From assembly GCA_021795095.1 (NCBI GenBank), contig JAJYPU010000002.1, forward strand, positions 16,633 through 80,632: a stretch of 64,000 nt of DNA. The letters run 5' to 3'. The notes below the pieces were generated by a model that saw nothing but the letters and a program-made list of their open reading frames with translations, made no database searches and was not told the origin of the DNA. This DNA is from Actinomycetes bacterium. GTDB taxonomy: Bacteria > Actinomycetota > Acidimicrobiia > Acidimicrobiales > RAAP-2. This document shows positions 46,129-55,569 of the stretch, piece by piece (positions within the stretch are counted from its first letter, which is position 1; each line of letters opens with the position of its first letter). A program made the position numbers and the translations under genes.

Positions 46129-46158
46129 AGCACTGAGCGAGGTTGCTCAGGCTTTTTT
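46129..46158 (+). terminator. Intrinsic terminator in gene-less interval
   Basis: A stem of 9 pairs with one bulged A (core CTGAGC, loop GAGGTT, GCTCAG) is followed by six T residues and a further C/T-rich run. It implies a plus-strand transcript ending here, although no gene is recognised upstream within 750 bp. Confidence 0.65.
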
Positions 46159-47129
46159 CTCTTTTCATGATCCGCACGCTCTGGCGGCTCGTCGTCGTGT
46201 GTCAGACCTTGCTCCACGCGGCACGAACCTTGTTGGAGGTGGCTGACCTCCGTCATGCGTAAACGTCGAGAGTGGCGACGCAGGTCCCCACGCGCCACAA
46301 CGGCGATGGGAATCGCTGAACTCGACGTGCAACATACCGTCGTGCACTCCTACGCCAGCCGGCGTCGCGATAGCAACGATCACGCATCCTTGAACACCCA
46401 CGGCATTCCCTCGACTAATCTCCCGACACAATGTCAGGTTCGTGGGAAGCGGGGTCCGGACGTCCTTGAACGAAGGATACAGGTGAATTCGACACACGGC
46501 CACAAGAGTTTTGTCGTGCGAGTTCGTAGCCAACGCGCTACCGGAGCGAACTACGCGAAACCGAGCGAGCGTGGCACCGATGGTGCTCCTGTCGCGGTCG
46601 TCCCAAGTAGGTGCGGACCTCACACGTCGTCGACGACTCGCATGGTGAAGCCCTAGCGAGCGTCGCTTCAGGATGTGCTGGCGCAGTGCAACTTGAAGGC
46701 CCGGACACCGACGCGTCTTCACGCGAACCCTGTTACACCACGCGAATAGGAGAAGATCGTTGAGTTCCTCGAAAGAAGCGTTGTTGGTCGCGCCAGTCCG
46801 GATTGAACCAAAGTCGCAATCATGTGGCGTGGGAGGCCCGACATGAACTCGCACGCGACGTCATTTCGCCCAGAACAGCAATCTGTTCTTGTGGACTCCC
46901 CCACCACTATCGTGTGGAGTGCCTCTAACCAAGTACTAGAACTTGGTGGCACTTATGGGCTAGAGGGAACTGCGAACACGCCACCAGGTTGTCACATCCG
47001 TAATGCCCTTCGAGACCAGTTTTCGAGCGCCGATGCGGTGCAGACGGGGTCCACGACCCGTGTGAACTGAAGGCGCCGTGGTCGTATCGTGTTGGCGCCA
47101 GACTCGGCGGTCAGCACGAGTGGAGCGAC

Positions 47130-47981
47130 CTACTCGGCGTGGTTGCGAAGCGTGCCGAGGCCGGCGATCGTTGTCACCACGTCGTCACCGGAGCGCAGGA
47201 AGACGGGCGGCTTCTGACCCTGGCCGACCCCGTGTGGACTACCGGTGAAGATGAGGTCGCCGGGGCGCAGTTCGCAGACGGTCGAGACGTACGAGACGAT
47301 CTCGGGAACGTGGAAGACCATGTCGTGGGTCGTCGAGTCCTGGAACGTCACCCCGTTCACGCGGCATTCGATCTCGAGGTCGTTTGGGTCGGGTACCTCG
47401 TCGCGCGTGGTGATCCACGGACCAACGGGCGCGAAGTTCCGATGTGACTTGCCCAAGCTGAACTGCGCCGGTGAACCCGACATCTGCAGGTCGCGGTCGC
47501 TCACGTCTTGGCCCACGCAGTAGCCGGCGAGCGAACCCAGCGCATCGCCCACCGCGATGTCACGTCCGCCGCGCCCGACGACGAGAACGAGTTCGGCCTC
47601 CCAGTCGGTTCGAGGTGAGACGATGGGGAACGTCGCGTTCGCGCCCGCCAAGCACGACGCGAACTTCGCGAAGATCATCGGCTGTGACGGTGGTGTGAGG
47701 CCCATTTCTGCGGCGTGGGTGCGGTAGTTGAGTCCGACGGCGAAGATCTGACTCGGGGTATCCACCACGGGTCCGAGTCGTCCACTTCGCTCGAGCTGGT
47801 CCGCGGCGATCGCTTCGGTGACTGTGGGCGACTCCAGCGCGAACCACGACTGCAGATCCTCGAGCTGTCCGAGTACTTCACGCGTCGAGGCTGCGAAACG
47901 CCCGTTGGATACTGCCGCAATGTCTACGAACCCCTCATCGAGGACGATCACTGCACGGCCATCAACGTTCGCTATACGCAC
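47130..47981 (-). CDS. Fumarylacetoacetate hydrolase-family protein
   Basis: A 283-aa FAA-hydrolase-fold enzyme. IFAVGLNYRTHAAEMG, the metal-binding acidic residues in DWEAELVLVVGR and GQDVSDRD, and SFSLGKSH-like and FTGSPHGVG motifs are present. Family members hydrolyse fumarylpyruvate or acylpyruvates, or decarboxylate oxaloacetate, in aromatic and related catabolism; which one cannot be told. GTG start with an AGGAGA ribosome binding site. Divergent from the old-yellow-enzyme gene. Confidence 0.88.
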   Translation of the reverse strand: MRIANVDGRAVIVLDEGFVDIAAVSNGRFAASTREVLGQLEDLQSWFALESPTVTEAIAADQLERSGRLGPVVDTPSQIFAVGLNYRTHAAEMGLTPPSQPMIFAKFASCLAGANATFPIVSPRTDWEAELVLVVGRGGRDIAVGDALGSLAGYCVGQDVSDRDLQMSGSPAQFSLGKSHRNFAPVGPWITTRDEVPDPNDLEIECRVNGVTFQDSTTHDMVFHVPEIVSYVSTVCELRPGDLIFTGSPHGVGQGQKPPVFLRSGDDVVTTIAGLGTLRNHAE

Positions 47982-48094
47982 GAGTCTCCTTACCGGTCAA
48001 ATTCGTTCGAACCAGTTTACCGAGGGCCACGTGGTGCAAAATCCGGCCGAGTCGACCGGTAGATTTGAGGCTCACCTCGAATGAAGGACGTCAC

Positions 48095-49165
48095 GTGTCT
48101 CATCTCTTCTCTCCGATCACGATCGGTCAGTGCACCGTGAAGAATCGCGCGTGGGTGAGCGCCATGTGTCAGTACTCGGCGAAGGACGGTGTGGTCGGCG
48201 ACTGGCACCGCGTCCACCTCGGCGTCTTCGCCACCGGCGGAGCAGGGCTGATCATGGCGGAGGCGACCGCGGTCGAGCCGGCTGGTCGGATCTCGCTCAG
48301 CTGTCCTGGCCTGTGGAACGACGAACAGGTCGCGGCGTGGCGCCCCGTGGTGGACTTCGCCCACGAACACGGCGCGATGATCGGCATCCAACTCGCGCAC
48401 GCCGGACGCAAGGGTTCGACCTTGGCCCCGTGGGCCGACCACGCTCACGCGAGTCTCGAGGAGGGTGGATGGCAGACGGTGGCGCCGAGTGCGATCGCCT
48501 TCGCGGGTTACCCCGAACCCCGGGCCCTCGAGGTCGCTGAGATCGAGGGTCTCGTGGAGGACTTCGCTGACGGCGCCAGTCGGGCCCGCGCGGCCGGGTT
48601 CGACCTCGTCGAGATCCACGCCGCGCACGGCTACCTGCTTCACCAGTTCCTCTCGCCACTGTCCAACCACCGCGAGGACCAATACGGTGGCACTTTTGAG
48701 AATCGGGCCCGGTTCCTCCTCGAGGTGGTCGAGGCCGTACGGGGACGTCTGGACGGTGCACCGCTGTTCGTGCGCGTCTCGGCGACCGACTGGACCGAAG
48801 GGGGTTGGGACGTCGACCAGACGATCGCGCTCGCACGACTCCTGCGCACGGCCGGAGTCGATCTCGTCGACGTCTCCTCGGGCGGTAACGTGGCCGGCGC
48901 GCACATCCCTGTCGGTCCGGGGTACCAGGTGCCCTTCGCCGAAGCGGTGCGCCGCGAGGCCGACGTTGCGACGAGCGCGGTGGGCCTCATCACCGAACCG
49001 GCGCAGGCCGAAGCGATCATTGCCGAGAGTCGCGCCGATGCGGTCATGTTGGCGCGGGCCTACCTGCGCAATCCGCGGTGGGCGCTTAATGCGGCCGAGA
49101 GCTTGGGCGAGGTCATCGAGTGGCCGCCCCAGCTTGATCGGGCGCGAACGGTACGCCACGGGTAG
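48095..49165 (+). CDS. Old yellow enzyme-family NADH:flavin oxidoreductase (YqjM-like)
   Basis: A 356-aa FMN TIM barrel. SAMCQYSAKDGV (with the YqjM-type Cys), GIQLAHAGRKGST, the catalytic region VEIHAAHGYLLHQFLSP, and NHREDQYGGTFENRARF are all diagnostic of the thermophilic-like OYE class. These enzymes reduce activated C=C bonds. The GTG at 48095 has a GAAGGA ribosome binding site; TAGATT (48060-48065) may be the -10, so this mRNA has a leader. Physiological substrate unknown. Confidence 0.93.
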   Translation: MSHLFSPITIGQCTVKNRAWVSAMCQYSAKDGVVGDWHRVHLGVFATGGAGLIMAEATAVEPAGRISLSCPGLWNDEQVAAWRPVVDFAHEHGAMIGIQLAHAGRKGSTLAPWADHAHASLEEGGWQTVAPSAIAFAGYPEPRALEVAEIEGLVEDFADGASRARAAGFDLVEIHAAHGYLLHQFLSPLSNHREDQYGGTFENRARFLLEVVEAVRGRLDGAPLFVRVSATDWTEGGWDVDQTIALARLLRTAGVDLVDVSSGGNVAGAHIPVGPGYQVPFAEAVRREADVATSAVGLITEPAQAEAIIAESRADAVMLARAYLRNPRWALNAAESLGEVIEWPPQLDRARTVRHG

Positions 49166-49187
49166 GTCCTCGACTACCTCGGCTTGG

Positions 49188-49193
49188 TAGACT
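49188..49193 (+). promoter_or_regulatory. -10 element, FAD oxidoreductase gene (leadered)
   Basis: TAGACT would place the transcription start near 49200, giving a leader of roughly 94 bases that holds two GGACACTGG copies (49213-49221 and 49232-49240) and a hairpin next to the start codon. Confidence 0.35.
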
Positions 49194-49269
49194 CTCCTGG
49201 TAGAGGCTGGTTTGGACACTGGCGTTCGTCTGGACACTGGGCGAAAGAGGTAGTTCTCAGAGAGGGTGA

Positions 49270-49288
49270 TTCCAACCGTAGGTTGGAA
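49270..49288 (+). promoter_or_regulatory. Hairpin just upstream of FAD oxidoreductase start
   Basis: A perfect 8-bp stem (TTCCAACC/GGTTGGAA) with a 3-base loop ends 5 bases before the ATG at 49294, covering the place where a ribosome binding site should be. It could block translation initiation or be a protein-binding operator. Confidence 0.5.
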
Positions 49289-49293
49289 ACGTC

Positions 49294-50706
49294 ATGGACA
49301 AGAAGAGTCCTTCCGTCCTTCGTCATCTCGCCGACGTGCAACCGGAGCTCTGGTGGCTCGACTCGGATCCACTCGAGCCCGCGTCGCATTCGGCCCTCAT
49401 CGGTGAGGTCGGCGCAGATCTATGCGTCGTGGGTGGTGGCTACACCGGTCTGTGGACCGCGCTGCTCGCCAAGGAGCGCGACCCCGAGCGGAACGTCGTT
49501 GTCGTCGAGCAGTACGAGACCGGCGCCGGTGCATCGGGGCGCAATGGGGGCTTCTGTTCGGCCTCGCTGACCCACGGCTTCAACAACGGGATGCGTCGCT
49601 TCGCCGATGAGATGCCGGTCATCGAACGGCTCGGACGTGAGAACCTCGACGCGATTGAGGCGACCATCGAGCGCTATGGCATCGAGTGCGACTTCGAACG
49701 CACGGGCGAACTGCGCGTGGCACTCGCCCCGTGGCAGATGGCTGACATGGTCGAAGAGGCTCGTCTGCGCAACGAGATGGGCGATCACGTGCTCGTGCTG
49801 TCTCGCGACGAGGTGCGCGCTCGAGTGAATTCGCCGATTTACGAGGGCGCCATCTTCGACCCCGACGGCACGGCACTGGTGGACCCGGCTCGACTCGTCT
49901 GGGGGCTCGAACGCGCGTGTGAGTCCCTCGGAGTGACGATCTATGAGAACTCGCGCGTGGAGTGGCTCGAGGACGTGGACGACGCCGTTCGCGTTCATAC
50001 CCCCTACGGTGCCGTGACCGCGGCACGGGTTGCCCTGGCGACGAATGTCTTCCCGTCGCTGCTTCGCACCGTTCGCAAGTACGTTGTGCCCGTCTATGAC
50101 TACCAGTTGGTCACCGAACCGCTGAGCGACGACCAGATGGCCTCGATCGGGTGGACCGGTCGAGAAGGGGTGGCCGACGCGGGCAACCAGTTCCATTACT
50201 ACCGGTTGACCAACGATCGATCGATCGTGTGGGGTGGTTACGACGCCATCTACAACTTCCGAGGTCGAGTCCGTCGCGAATACGAGTTCAACGCCGAGAC
50301 CTACGCGACGCTGGCTAGCCACTTCCTCGAGACGTTCCCCCAACTGTCCGACGTCAAATTCACTCACGCCTGGGGCGGCGCCATCGACACCTGCACCCGG
50401 TTTTCCCCCTTCTGGGGTACCGCGATGGATGAGAAGGTCGCTTACGTGCTCGGCTTCACCGGTCTGGGCGTCGGGTCGACACGCTTCGGCGCGGCGACCA
50501 TGCTCGACCTGCTCGACGGGCTCGACACCGAGCGCACCCGGCTCACCATGGTGCGAAAGAAGCCACTCCCCTTCCCACCCGAACCGTTCAAGTGGTTGTT
50601 CATCCGGCTCACCCAGGCGTCGCTGAAGCACGCTGACGAGCACGAGGGCAGGCGCAACCTCTGGCTGAAGATGATGGACCTTTTCGGCATCGGCTTCGAC
50701 TCGTAA
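49294..50706 (+). CDS. FAD-dependent amine/amino-acid oxidoreductase (DAO family)
   Basis: A 470-aa protein. The FAD-binding fold is LCVVGGGYTGLWTALLAKE (about 43-61), with GRNGGFC (83-88) and the C-terminal VLGFTGLGVGSTRFGA closing the site. The layout resembles gamma-glutamylputrescine oxidase and related DAO enzymes. Its distance from the C26 peptidase (about 41 kb) gives no operon support for a putrescine pathway. A structured leader precedes it and a strong hairpin follows. Confidence 0.87.
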   Translation: MDKKSPSVLRHLADVQPELWWLDSDPLEPASHSALIGEVGADLCVVGGGYTGLWTALLAKERDPERNVVVVEQYETGAGASGRNGGFCSASLTHGFNNGMRRFADEMPVIERLGRENLDAIEATIERYGIECDFERTGELRVALAPWQMADMVEEARLRNEMGDHVLVLSRDEVRARVNSPIYEGAIFDPDGTALVDPARLVWGLERACESLGVTIYENSRVEWLEDVDDAVRVHTPYGAVTAARVALATNVFPSLLRTVRKYVVPVYDYQLVTEPLSDDQMASIGWTGREGVADAGNQFHYYRLTNDRSIVWGGYDAIYNFRGRVRREYEFNAETYATLASHFLETFPQLSDVKFTHAWGGAIDTCTRFSPFWGTAMDEKVAYVLGFTGLGVGSTRFGAATMLDLLDGLDTERTRLTMVRKKPLPFPPEPFKWLFIRLTQASLKHADEHEGRRNLWLKMMDLFGIGFDS

Positions 50707-50708
50707 CA

Positions 50709-50741
50709 ACGATGCCCCGGGGACCTCCCCCGGGGCATCGT
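50709..50741. terminator. Bidirectional hairpin between convergent genes
   Basis: A perfect 14-bp GC-rich stem (50709-50722 with 50728-50741) and a 5-base loop lie between the ends of the FAD oxidoreductase and acsA genes. No long T-run follows on either side. Confidence 0.6.
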
Positions 50742-50755
50742 CACTGCAATGCCGT

Positions 50756-52726
50756 TTAGTCCTCGCTCGTGCCGTCGTTCTGCATCAGGCCCGAGATCAT
50801 GTTGACCACGGTCGGGTCCATCAGCGTCGTGACATCACCCAAGGAACGATTCTCGGCGACGTCACGCAACAGGCGGCGCATGATCTTGCCCGACCGGGTC
50901 TTGGGCAGGTCGGGCGTCAGGATGATCTGACGGGGCTTGGCAATCGGGCTGATGACCCGAGCCACGTGCTGGCGCAACTCCTCGACGAGGTGCGACTGGT
51001 CCTTCGTGGCGTCTTCGGCGGAGAGCCGCAGGGTCACGAAGGCCACGATGGCCTGACCGGTCGTGTCGTCAGTGGCGCCGACGACTGCCGCCTCGGCCAC
51101 CGCTGGGTGACCGACGAGGGCGTGCTCGACCTCGGTCGTCGAGAGGCGGTGGCCCGAAATGTTCATCACGTCGTCGATGCGTCCGAGCAACCACAGGTCG
51201 CCGTCCTCGTCGCGCTTGGCACCGTCACCCGCGAAGTACATCCCGGGAAACCGGTCCCAGTACGTCGACTTGAACCGAGCGGGGTCCCCGTAGATGCCAC
51301 GGGTCATTGACGGCCACGGCGCAGTGATGACGAGGTAGCCGCCTTCACCGTTACCTACCGAGTTACCCTCGTTGTCCACGACGTCAGCACTGATACCGGG
51401 GAACGGCGTCATCGCCGCACCGGGCTTGGTCGCGGTGATACCCGGCAACGGCGTGATCATGATCGCCCCCGTCTCGGTCTGCCACCAGGTGTCCACGATC
51501 GGGCAGTTGTTCCCGCCCACGTTCTCGCGGTACCACATCCACGCCTCCGGGTTGATCGGCTCACCGACCGTCCCGAGGAGCCGGAGGCTGCTCAGGTCGT
51601 GACCCTTGGGCAACTCGTCGCCCCACTTCATGAGGGTGCGGATCGTCGTGGGTGCGGTGTAGAGCACCGTCGCCTTGAACTGCTCCACGATGCGCCACCA
51701 ACGGTCGCGCCCGCCCGAGTCGGGCAGGCCCTCGTACATGATCTGGGTCGCACCGAGCACCAGCGGTCCGTAGACGATGTAGCTGTGTCCGGTGATCCAG
51801 CCGATATCCGCGGCGGTCCAGAGCACGTCAGTCTCGGGTTTCACGTCGAAGATGTAGTGGTAGGTGGCCGCGCACTGGGTGAGGTAGCCAGCGGTCGTGT
51901 GGAAGATCCCCTTGGGCTTAGCGGTCGTGCCCGACGTGTACATCAAGAACAGCGTTTGCTCGGCCGGGAAGAACTCGGGCGTGTGCTGGTCGCTCTGTCG
52001 GTCCACGACGTCGTGCCACCAGTAGTCGCGCCCCTCCACCCAGTGGACGTCGCCGCCGGTTCGGCGTACGACGAGCACGGTCTTCACGTCAGGGCAGCTC
52101 TGCAGAGCTTCATCGACCGCGCTCTTCAGCGGGCTCGGTGCACCACGGCGGAAGGCCCCGTCGGCGGTGATCACGAAACGACAGTCCGAGTCCAAGATGC
52201 GACTCGAGAGCGCATCGGCCGAGAAGCCGCCGAAGACCACCGAGTGCGCGGCGCCGAGACGCACCACGGCGAGCATGGCGATCACCGCCTCGGGGATCAT
52301 GGGCATGTAGATGGCGACCCGGTCACCCTTCTTCACGCCGAGCTCGATGAGCGCGTTGGCGGTCTTGGCCACCAACGTCTGCAACTCACCGTAGGTGATG
52401 GTGCGCGATTCACCATCGGCGTCGGCCACCCAGTAGTAGGCGACCTTGTCACCGCGGCCCTCGGCGACGTGCCGGTCGACGCAGTTCACGCTGGCGTTGA
52501 GTGTGCCGTCGCTGAACCACTTGGCTTCGGGCAGGTCCCATTCGAGTGTCGACGTGGGCTTCTTGTCCCACACCAGTCGTTCGGCTTGCTTACGCCACCA
52601 CGCCTCGGGATCGGCTTTGGCTTCATCGTAAATGGAAGGCTTGGCGTTGGCGTTGGCGATAATGGACTCGCTAGGCGGAAAGACACGCTTCTCGTCGAGC
52701 CAAGCTTCCAACTTTGATTCAGACAT
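50756..52726 (-). CDS. acsA: Acetyl-CoA synthetase (AMP-forming)
   Basis: A 656-aa acetate-CoA ligase. MYTSGTTAKPKG is the ATP loop, GEPINPEAWMWY and DTWWQTETG line the acyl pocket (the Trp limits it to acetate), and PKTRSGKIMRR holds the catalytic Lys (K614), the usual acetylation target. An AGGGAG ribosome binding site precedes the ATG. The upstream sequence at 52748-52759 has a TTTGCA core with flanking A/T that recalls the RamB acetate-regulator box from memory, so that is only a suggestion. Confidence 0.95.
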   Translation of the reverse strand: MSESKLEAWLDEKRVFPPSESIIANANAKPSIYDEAKADPEAWWRKQAERLVWDKKPTSTLEWDLPEAKWFSDGTLNASVNCVDRHVAEGRGDKVAYYWVADADGESRTITYGELQTLVAKTANALIELGVKKGDRVAIYMPMIPEAVIAMLAVVRLGAAHSVVFGGFSADALSSRILDSDCRFVITADGAFRRGAPSPLKSAVDEALQSCPDVKTVLVVRRTGGDVHWVEGRDYWWHDVVDRQSDQHTPEFFPAEQTLFLMYTSGTTAKPKGIFHTTAGYLTQCAATYHYIFDVKPETDVLWTAADIGWITGHSYIVYGPLVLGATQIMYEGLPDSGGRDRWWRIVEQFKATVLYTAPTTIRTLMKWGDELPKGHDLSSLRLLGTVGEPINPEAWMWYRENVGGNNCPIVDTWWQTETGAIMITPLPGITATKPGAAMTPFPGISADVVDNEGNSVGNGEGGYLVITAPWPSMTRGIYGDPARFKSTYWDRFPGMYFAGDGAKRDEDGDLWLLGRIDDVMNISGHRLSTTEVEHALVGHPAVAEAAVVGATDDTTGQAIVAFVTLRLSAEDATKDQSHLVEELRQHVARVISPIAKPRQIILTPDLPKTRSGKIMRRLLRDVAENRSLGDVTTLMDPTVVNMISGLMQNDGTSED

Positions 52727-52907
52727 AGTTCTCCCTAATAGTGGTTTTATGCAAACTTTCCAAATACAGTATCTACAACGTACCTAATTCGTTTGGCGTG
52801 GAACGCAAATCACACTGAGCGTAACTCACTCGCACCACCCATCAAACTCTTTCACAATGACCAAGTCGCTGTCTCGCGTAGCCGACGGAATACCCTCTGC
52901 GTGGTGA

Positions 52908-55040
52908 TCATTCCGCCTGTCCGAATGACTTCACGACCTTCAATTCCTCTTCGGTCAGTTCCCGCGGCTCGTCGCCGCGCGCCACTTTCTCGCTTTGTAC
53001 GAAGTGGCGAATATCATTCACCACGTCGGGATTCGCCAACGTAGTGATGTCACCAACATCCGTAAAGTTGGAGATGCCCGCAATGACTCGTCGCATAATT
53101 TTCCCGGAGCGAGTCTTAGGCATGTCCGACACGATCCAAACATTCTTCGGTCGCGCTATCTTTCCAATCTCAGACTCAATCACCTGGGATACCCTCTCCT
53201 GAATCATCTTCGAAGCTTCGATCCCTGGCTTCAATGAGATGTACATCTCGACGGCATGTCCGCGTACTGGGTCAACAACTGGAACGGCCGCGGCCTCTGC
53301 CACCTCGTCGACCATGAGACAAGCGGATTCCAGTTCCTTGGTACCAAGCCGGTGCCCAGCTACGTTAATCACGTCATCTACGCGCCCAAGAATTCGGTAG
53401 TAACCGTCACTAGCCTGCATCGCACCATCGTTGGCAAAATATGGCCAGTCACGCCAATCTTTGCTTGCGGGGTTCTTGTTGTACTTCTCGTAGTAGGTCT
53501 TTACGAAACGATCTGGATCGCCCCAAATTGTTTGGAAGATTCCTGGCCAGGGATTACGGATACAGATATTTCCTGCAAGTCCACTACCGGCTTGAACCTT
53601 ATTGCCGTCCTCATCGAGGATGTCGGGGAAGATACCTAGCACTGCCGGACCGCAACTTCCTGGCTTCATTGGATGCAGGGCGGGAAGAGTGCTGCCAAGG
53701 AAGCCCCCGTTCTCGGTTTGCCACCACGTGTCAACGATTACCGCTTCTCCCTTGCCAACCACGTTGTAGTACCAGCGCCACACGTCAGGTTCGATGGGCT
53801 CGCCCACAGTGGTCATGTGCTTGAAGTGGTAGTTGTATTTCGCTGGCTCGTCGGGCCCCAGTTTGCGCAACATCCGAATAGTGGTGGGTGCAGTGTGAAA
53901 GGTCGTGACACCAAGACGCTCAGCGATGCGCCAAGGACGTCCAGCGTCGGGGTACGTAGGCAGACCTTCATACATCACACTTGTTGTCCCAAGAGAAAGT
54001 GGGCCGTAAACAATGTAGGAATGCCCTGTAATCCATCCGATATCGGCGGCGCACCAATACGTATCTTCGGGATGAATGTCCTGGTAGTACTTTGACGTTC
54101 CAGTCACATACGCCAAGTAGCCGCCGGTGCTGTGTTGGCATCCCTTAGGTCGGCCAGTCGTTCCACTCGAGTACATGATAAAAAGCGGAGCTTCCGACGG
54201 CATCGACACCGGTTCAACAATTTTACCGCGGTAGTCAGCCATCAACTCATCGACGAAGTAGTCGCGTCCGGGCACCATTGGACTGTTTGAAGCGTACTGA
54301 CCTGGGTGCCGGCGAAACACGAGAACCTTCTCTACTTCAACACCCTCTTCTTTCGCACGCGCAACGGCCTCGTCGGCCTTCACCTTGTGATCGACAAGTT
54401 CGCCGTTGCGGTAGTAGCCGTCCATAGTGATGAGAACGCGACTCTTCGAGTCCGCGATGCGACCGCCGCACGCGGCACCAGAGAAACCACCGAAAACTTG
54501 CGAATGGATTATGCCCAATCGGGCGCATGCAAGCATGGCGACTGGAAGCTCCGGCACCATAGGCATGTGAAAAGTCGCAACATCGCCCGTACGCAAATCC
54601 GTAAAATCACTAAGAAGCGCCGCAAACTCGTTGACGCGCGCATAGAGCTCTTGGTACGTGATCACCTGAGTGTCGGCGTCTTCAGGCTCGGGGACCCAGA
54701 TAATCGCGGCCTTGTTGCGGTCTTTCGCGAGATGGCGATCGACACAGTTGTATGACGCATTCAACTTTCCGCCAACGAACCACTTCCAAAACGGAGCATC
54801 ACTGGTATCTAAAGTGGTGTGCCAATACCGGTCCCATGTGAGTAGATCCGCATACTCGTTGAAGCACTCCGGGAAGTTACTCTCACTGAACCGATCGAAT
54901 ATGGCAGGGTCGGATGCGTTCGCCTGACCGATGAATTTTGCCGGCGGTGAGTAGTAGCCCTCCTCACGCCAGTGCACTGCTATCTGGGCCTCGGTTGCCG
55001 CGCTCGACTCGAGATCTGCTGTTTCTTCCTTTGGCGACAT
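52908..55040 (-). CDS. Second acetyl-CoA synthetase-like ligase, low-GC
   Basis: A 710-aa AMP-forming ligase of the acetate/propionate-CoA ligase group. MYSSGTTGRPKG, TTVGEPIEPDVWRWY, VDTWWQTENG and PKTRSGKIMRR (K647) are intact. It shares motifs with acsA but is longer and clearly divergent, so it is not a recent duplicate. Its DNA is visibly less GC-rich than the neighbours and uses A/T-ending codons more, pointing to horizontal gain. An AGGGGG ribosome binding site precedes the ATG. Acetate is the likely substrate given SatP next door; propionate is possible. Confidence 0.88.
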   Translation of the reverse strand: MSPKEETADLESSAATEAQIAVHWREEGYYSPPAKFIGQANASDPAIFDRFSESNFPECFNEYADLLTWDRYWHTTLDTSDAPFWKWFVGGKLNASYNCVDRHLAKDRNKAAIIWVPEPEDADTQVITYQELYARVNEFAALLSDFTDLRTGDVATFHMPMVPELPVAMLACARLGIIHSQVFGGFSGAACGGRIADSKSRVLITMDGYYRNGELVDHKVKADEAVARAKEEGVEVEKVLVFRRHPGQYASNSPMVPGRDYFVDELMADYRGKIVEPVSMPSEAPLFIMYSSGTTGRPKGCQHSTGGYLAYVTGTSKYYQDIHPEDTYWCAADIGWITGHSYIVYGPLSLGTTSVMYEGLPTYPDAGRPWRIAERLGVTTFHTAPTTIRMLRKLGPDEPAKYNYHFKHMTTVGEPIEPDVWRWYYNVVGKGEAVIVDTWWQTENGGFLGSTLPALHPMKPGSCGPAVLGIFPDILDEDGNKVQAGSGLAGNICIRNPWPGIFQTIWGDPDRFVKTYYEKYNKNPASKDWRDWPYFANDGAMQASDGYYRILGRVDDVINVAGHRLGTKELESACLMVDEVAEAAAVPVVDPVRGHAVEMYISLKPGIEASKMIQERVSQVIESEIGKIARPKNVWIVSDMPKTRSGKIMRRVIAGISNFTDVGDITTLANPDVVNDIRHFVQSEKVARGDEPRELTEEELKVVKSFGQAE

Positions 55041-55055
55041 CTTTCCCCCTATCGT

Positions 55056-55079
55056 GTGTGACCGAATACTCCGTCACAC
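55056..55079 (-). promoter_or_regulatory. Inverted repeat upstream of second acs gene (candidate operator)
   Basis: Perfect 7-bp arms (GTGTGAC and GTCACAC) separated by 10 bases lie 16-39 bases upstream of the ATG. The TGTGA/TCACA half-sites recall CRP-type sites, but the spacing is too long for CRP or GlxR. Confidence 0.45.
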
Positions 55080-55492
55080 CCCCCGCACCTCATAACTACC
55101 CGTTGTCTGAAATCTCTCGATCATCGAGAAACAACAGCCACAAAGCCAACTGTGCCGTTCCTAGCACAACCTACAACTCATGTTGTTAGGGCCGCAATGC
55201 CCACAAGTACTTCATAGCCCCGATAACTGGACGAACGTGGATTCAGGTTTAATGGCTTCAGCCGACTTTCTTCAACGCCGCAGAGCAGTGATACACCGCG
55301 CTCTCCTACCGTCGACCATTATCAGCCACCAGCATCGCGATGTTTATCAGCGTGCCGCGCAACGAAGGACGTCACCCACGGAACCTCCGTCTGACGTTCG
55401 ACAAGGTGACTCTCGAGATCTCCGTAGAAATACCACCACCTCAACACATCATCGAAGAGTGGAAACGGCAATCCCGCAATTGCGACCAAAAT
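55080..55492. other. Gene-less interval between second acs gene and SatP terminator
   Basis: About 410 bp of lower GC with no frame that looks coding on either strand. It should hold the upstream promoter region of the second ligase gene near its left end. No other structure seen. Confidence 0.5.
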
Positions 55493-55532
55493 GCCAACAG
55501 CGCCCGAACCAAAGTGGTCGGGCGCTGTTGGC
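55493..55532 (-). terminator. Terminator downstream of the acetate transporter gene
   Basis: A perfect 15-bp stem (55493-55507 with 55518-55532) with a 10-base loop, followed on the minus strand by ATTTTGG. It lies 38 bases after the transporter stop. Confidence 0.6.
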
Positions 55533-55569
55533 GGTTGGGTCCGGTGGCAAGCCACCAGTGACTCGTACC

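Larger units (their letters stand above)
45353..47129. other. 1.8-kb interval without a recognisable gene
   Basis: This stretch is less GC-rich than the flanks. Frames of 60-230 codons exist on both strands, but none has a plausible start with a ribosome binding site, the expected GC-rich third positions or a family resemblance. It does contain structured DNA: a 145-bp imperfect palindrome (45891-46035), an intrinsic terminator (46129-46158), and small hairpins at 46872-46889 and 46919-46951. It may be a degraded island next to tRNA-Pro or encode a noncoding RNA. Confidence 0.6.

Noticed and set aside
46165..46854. 229-codon minus-strand frame in the gene-less interval
   Set aside because: No ribosome binding site or leaderless hexamer, no family resemblance, and composition like random translation with many Arg and Ser.
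46872..46889. SOS-box-like hairpin AGAACAG/CTGTTCT
   Set aside because: The spacing between half-sites fits neither the actinobacterial nor the enterobacterial LexA box, and no gene starts nearby.
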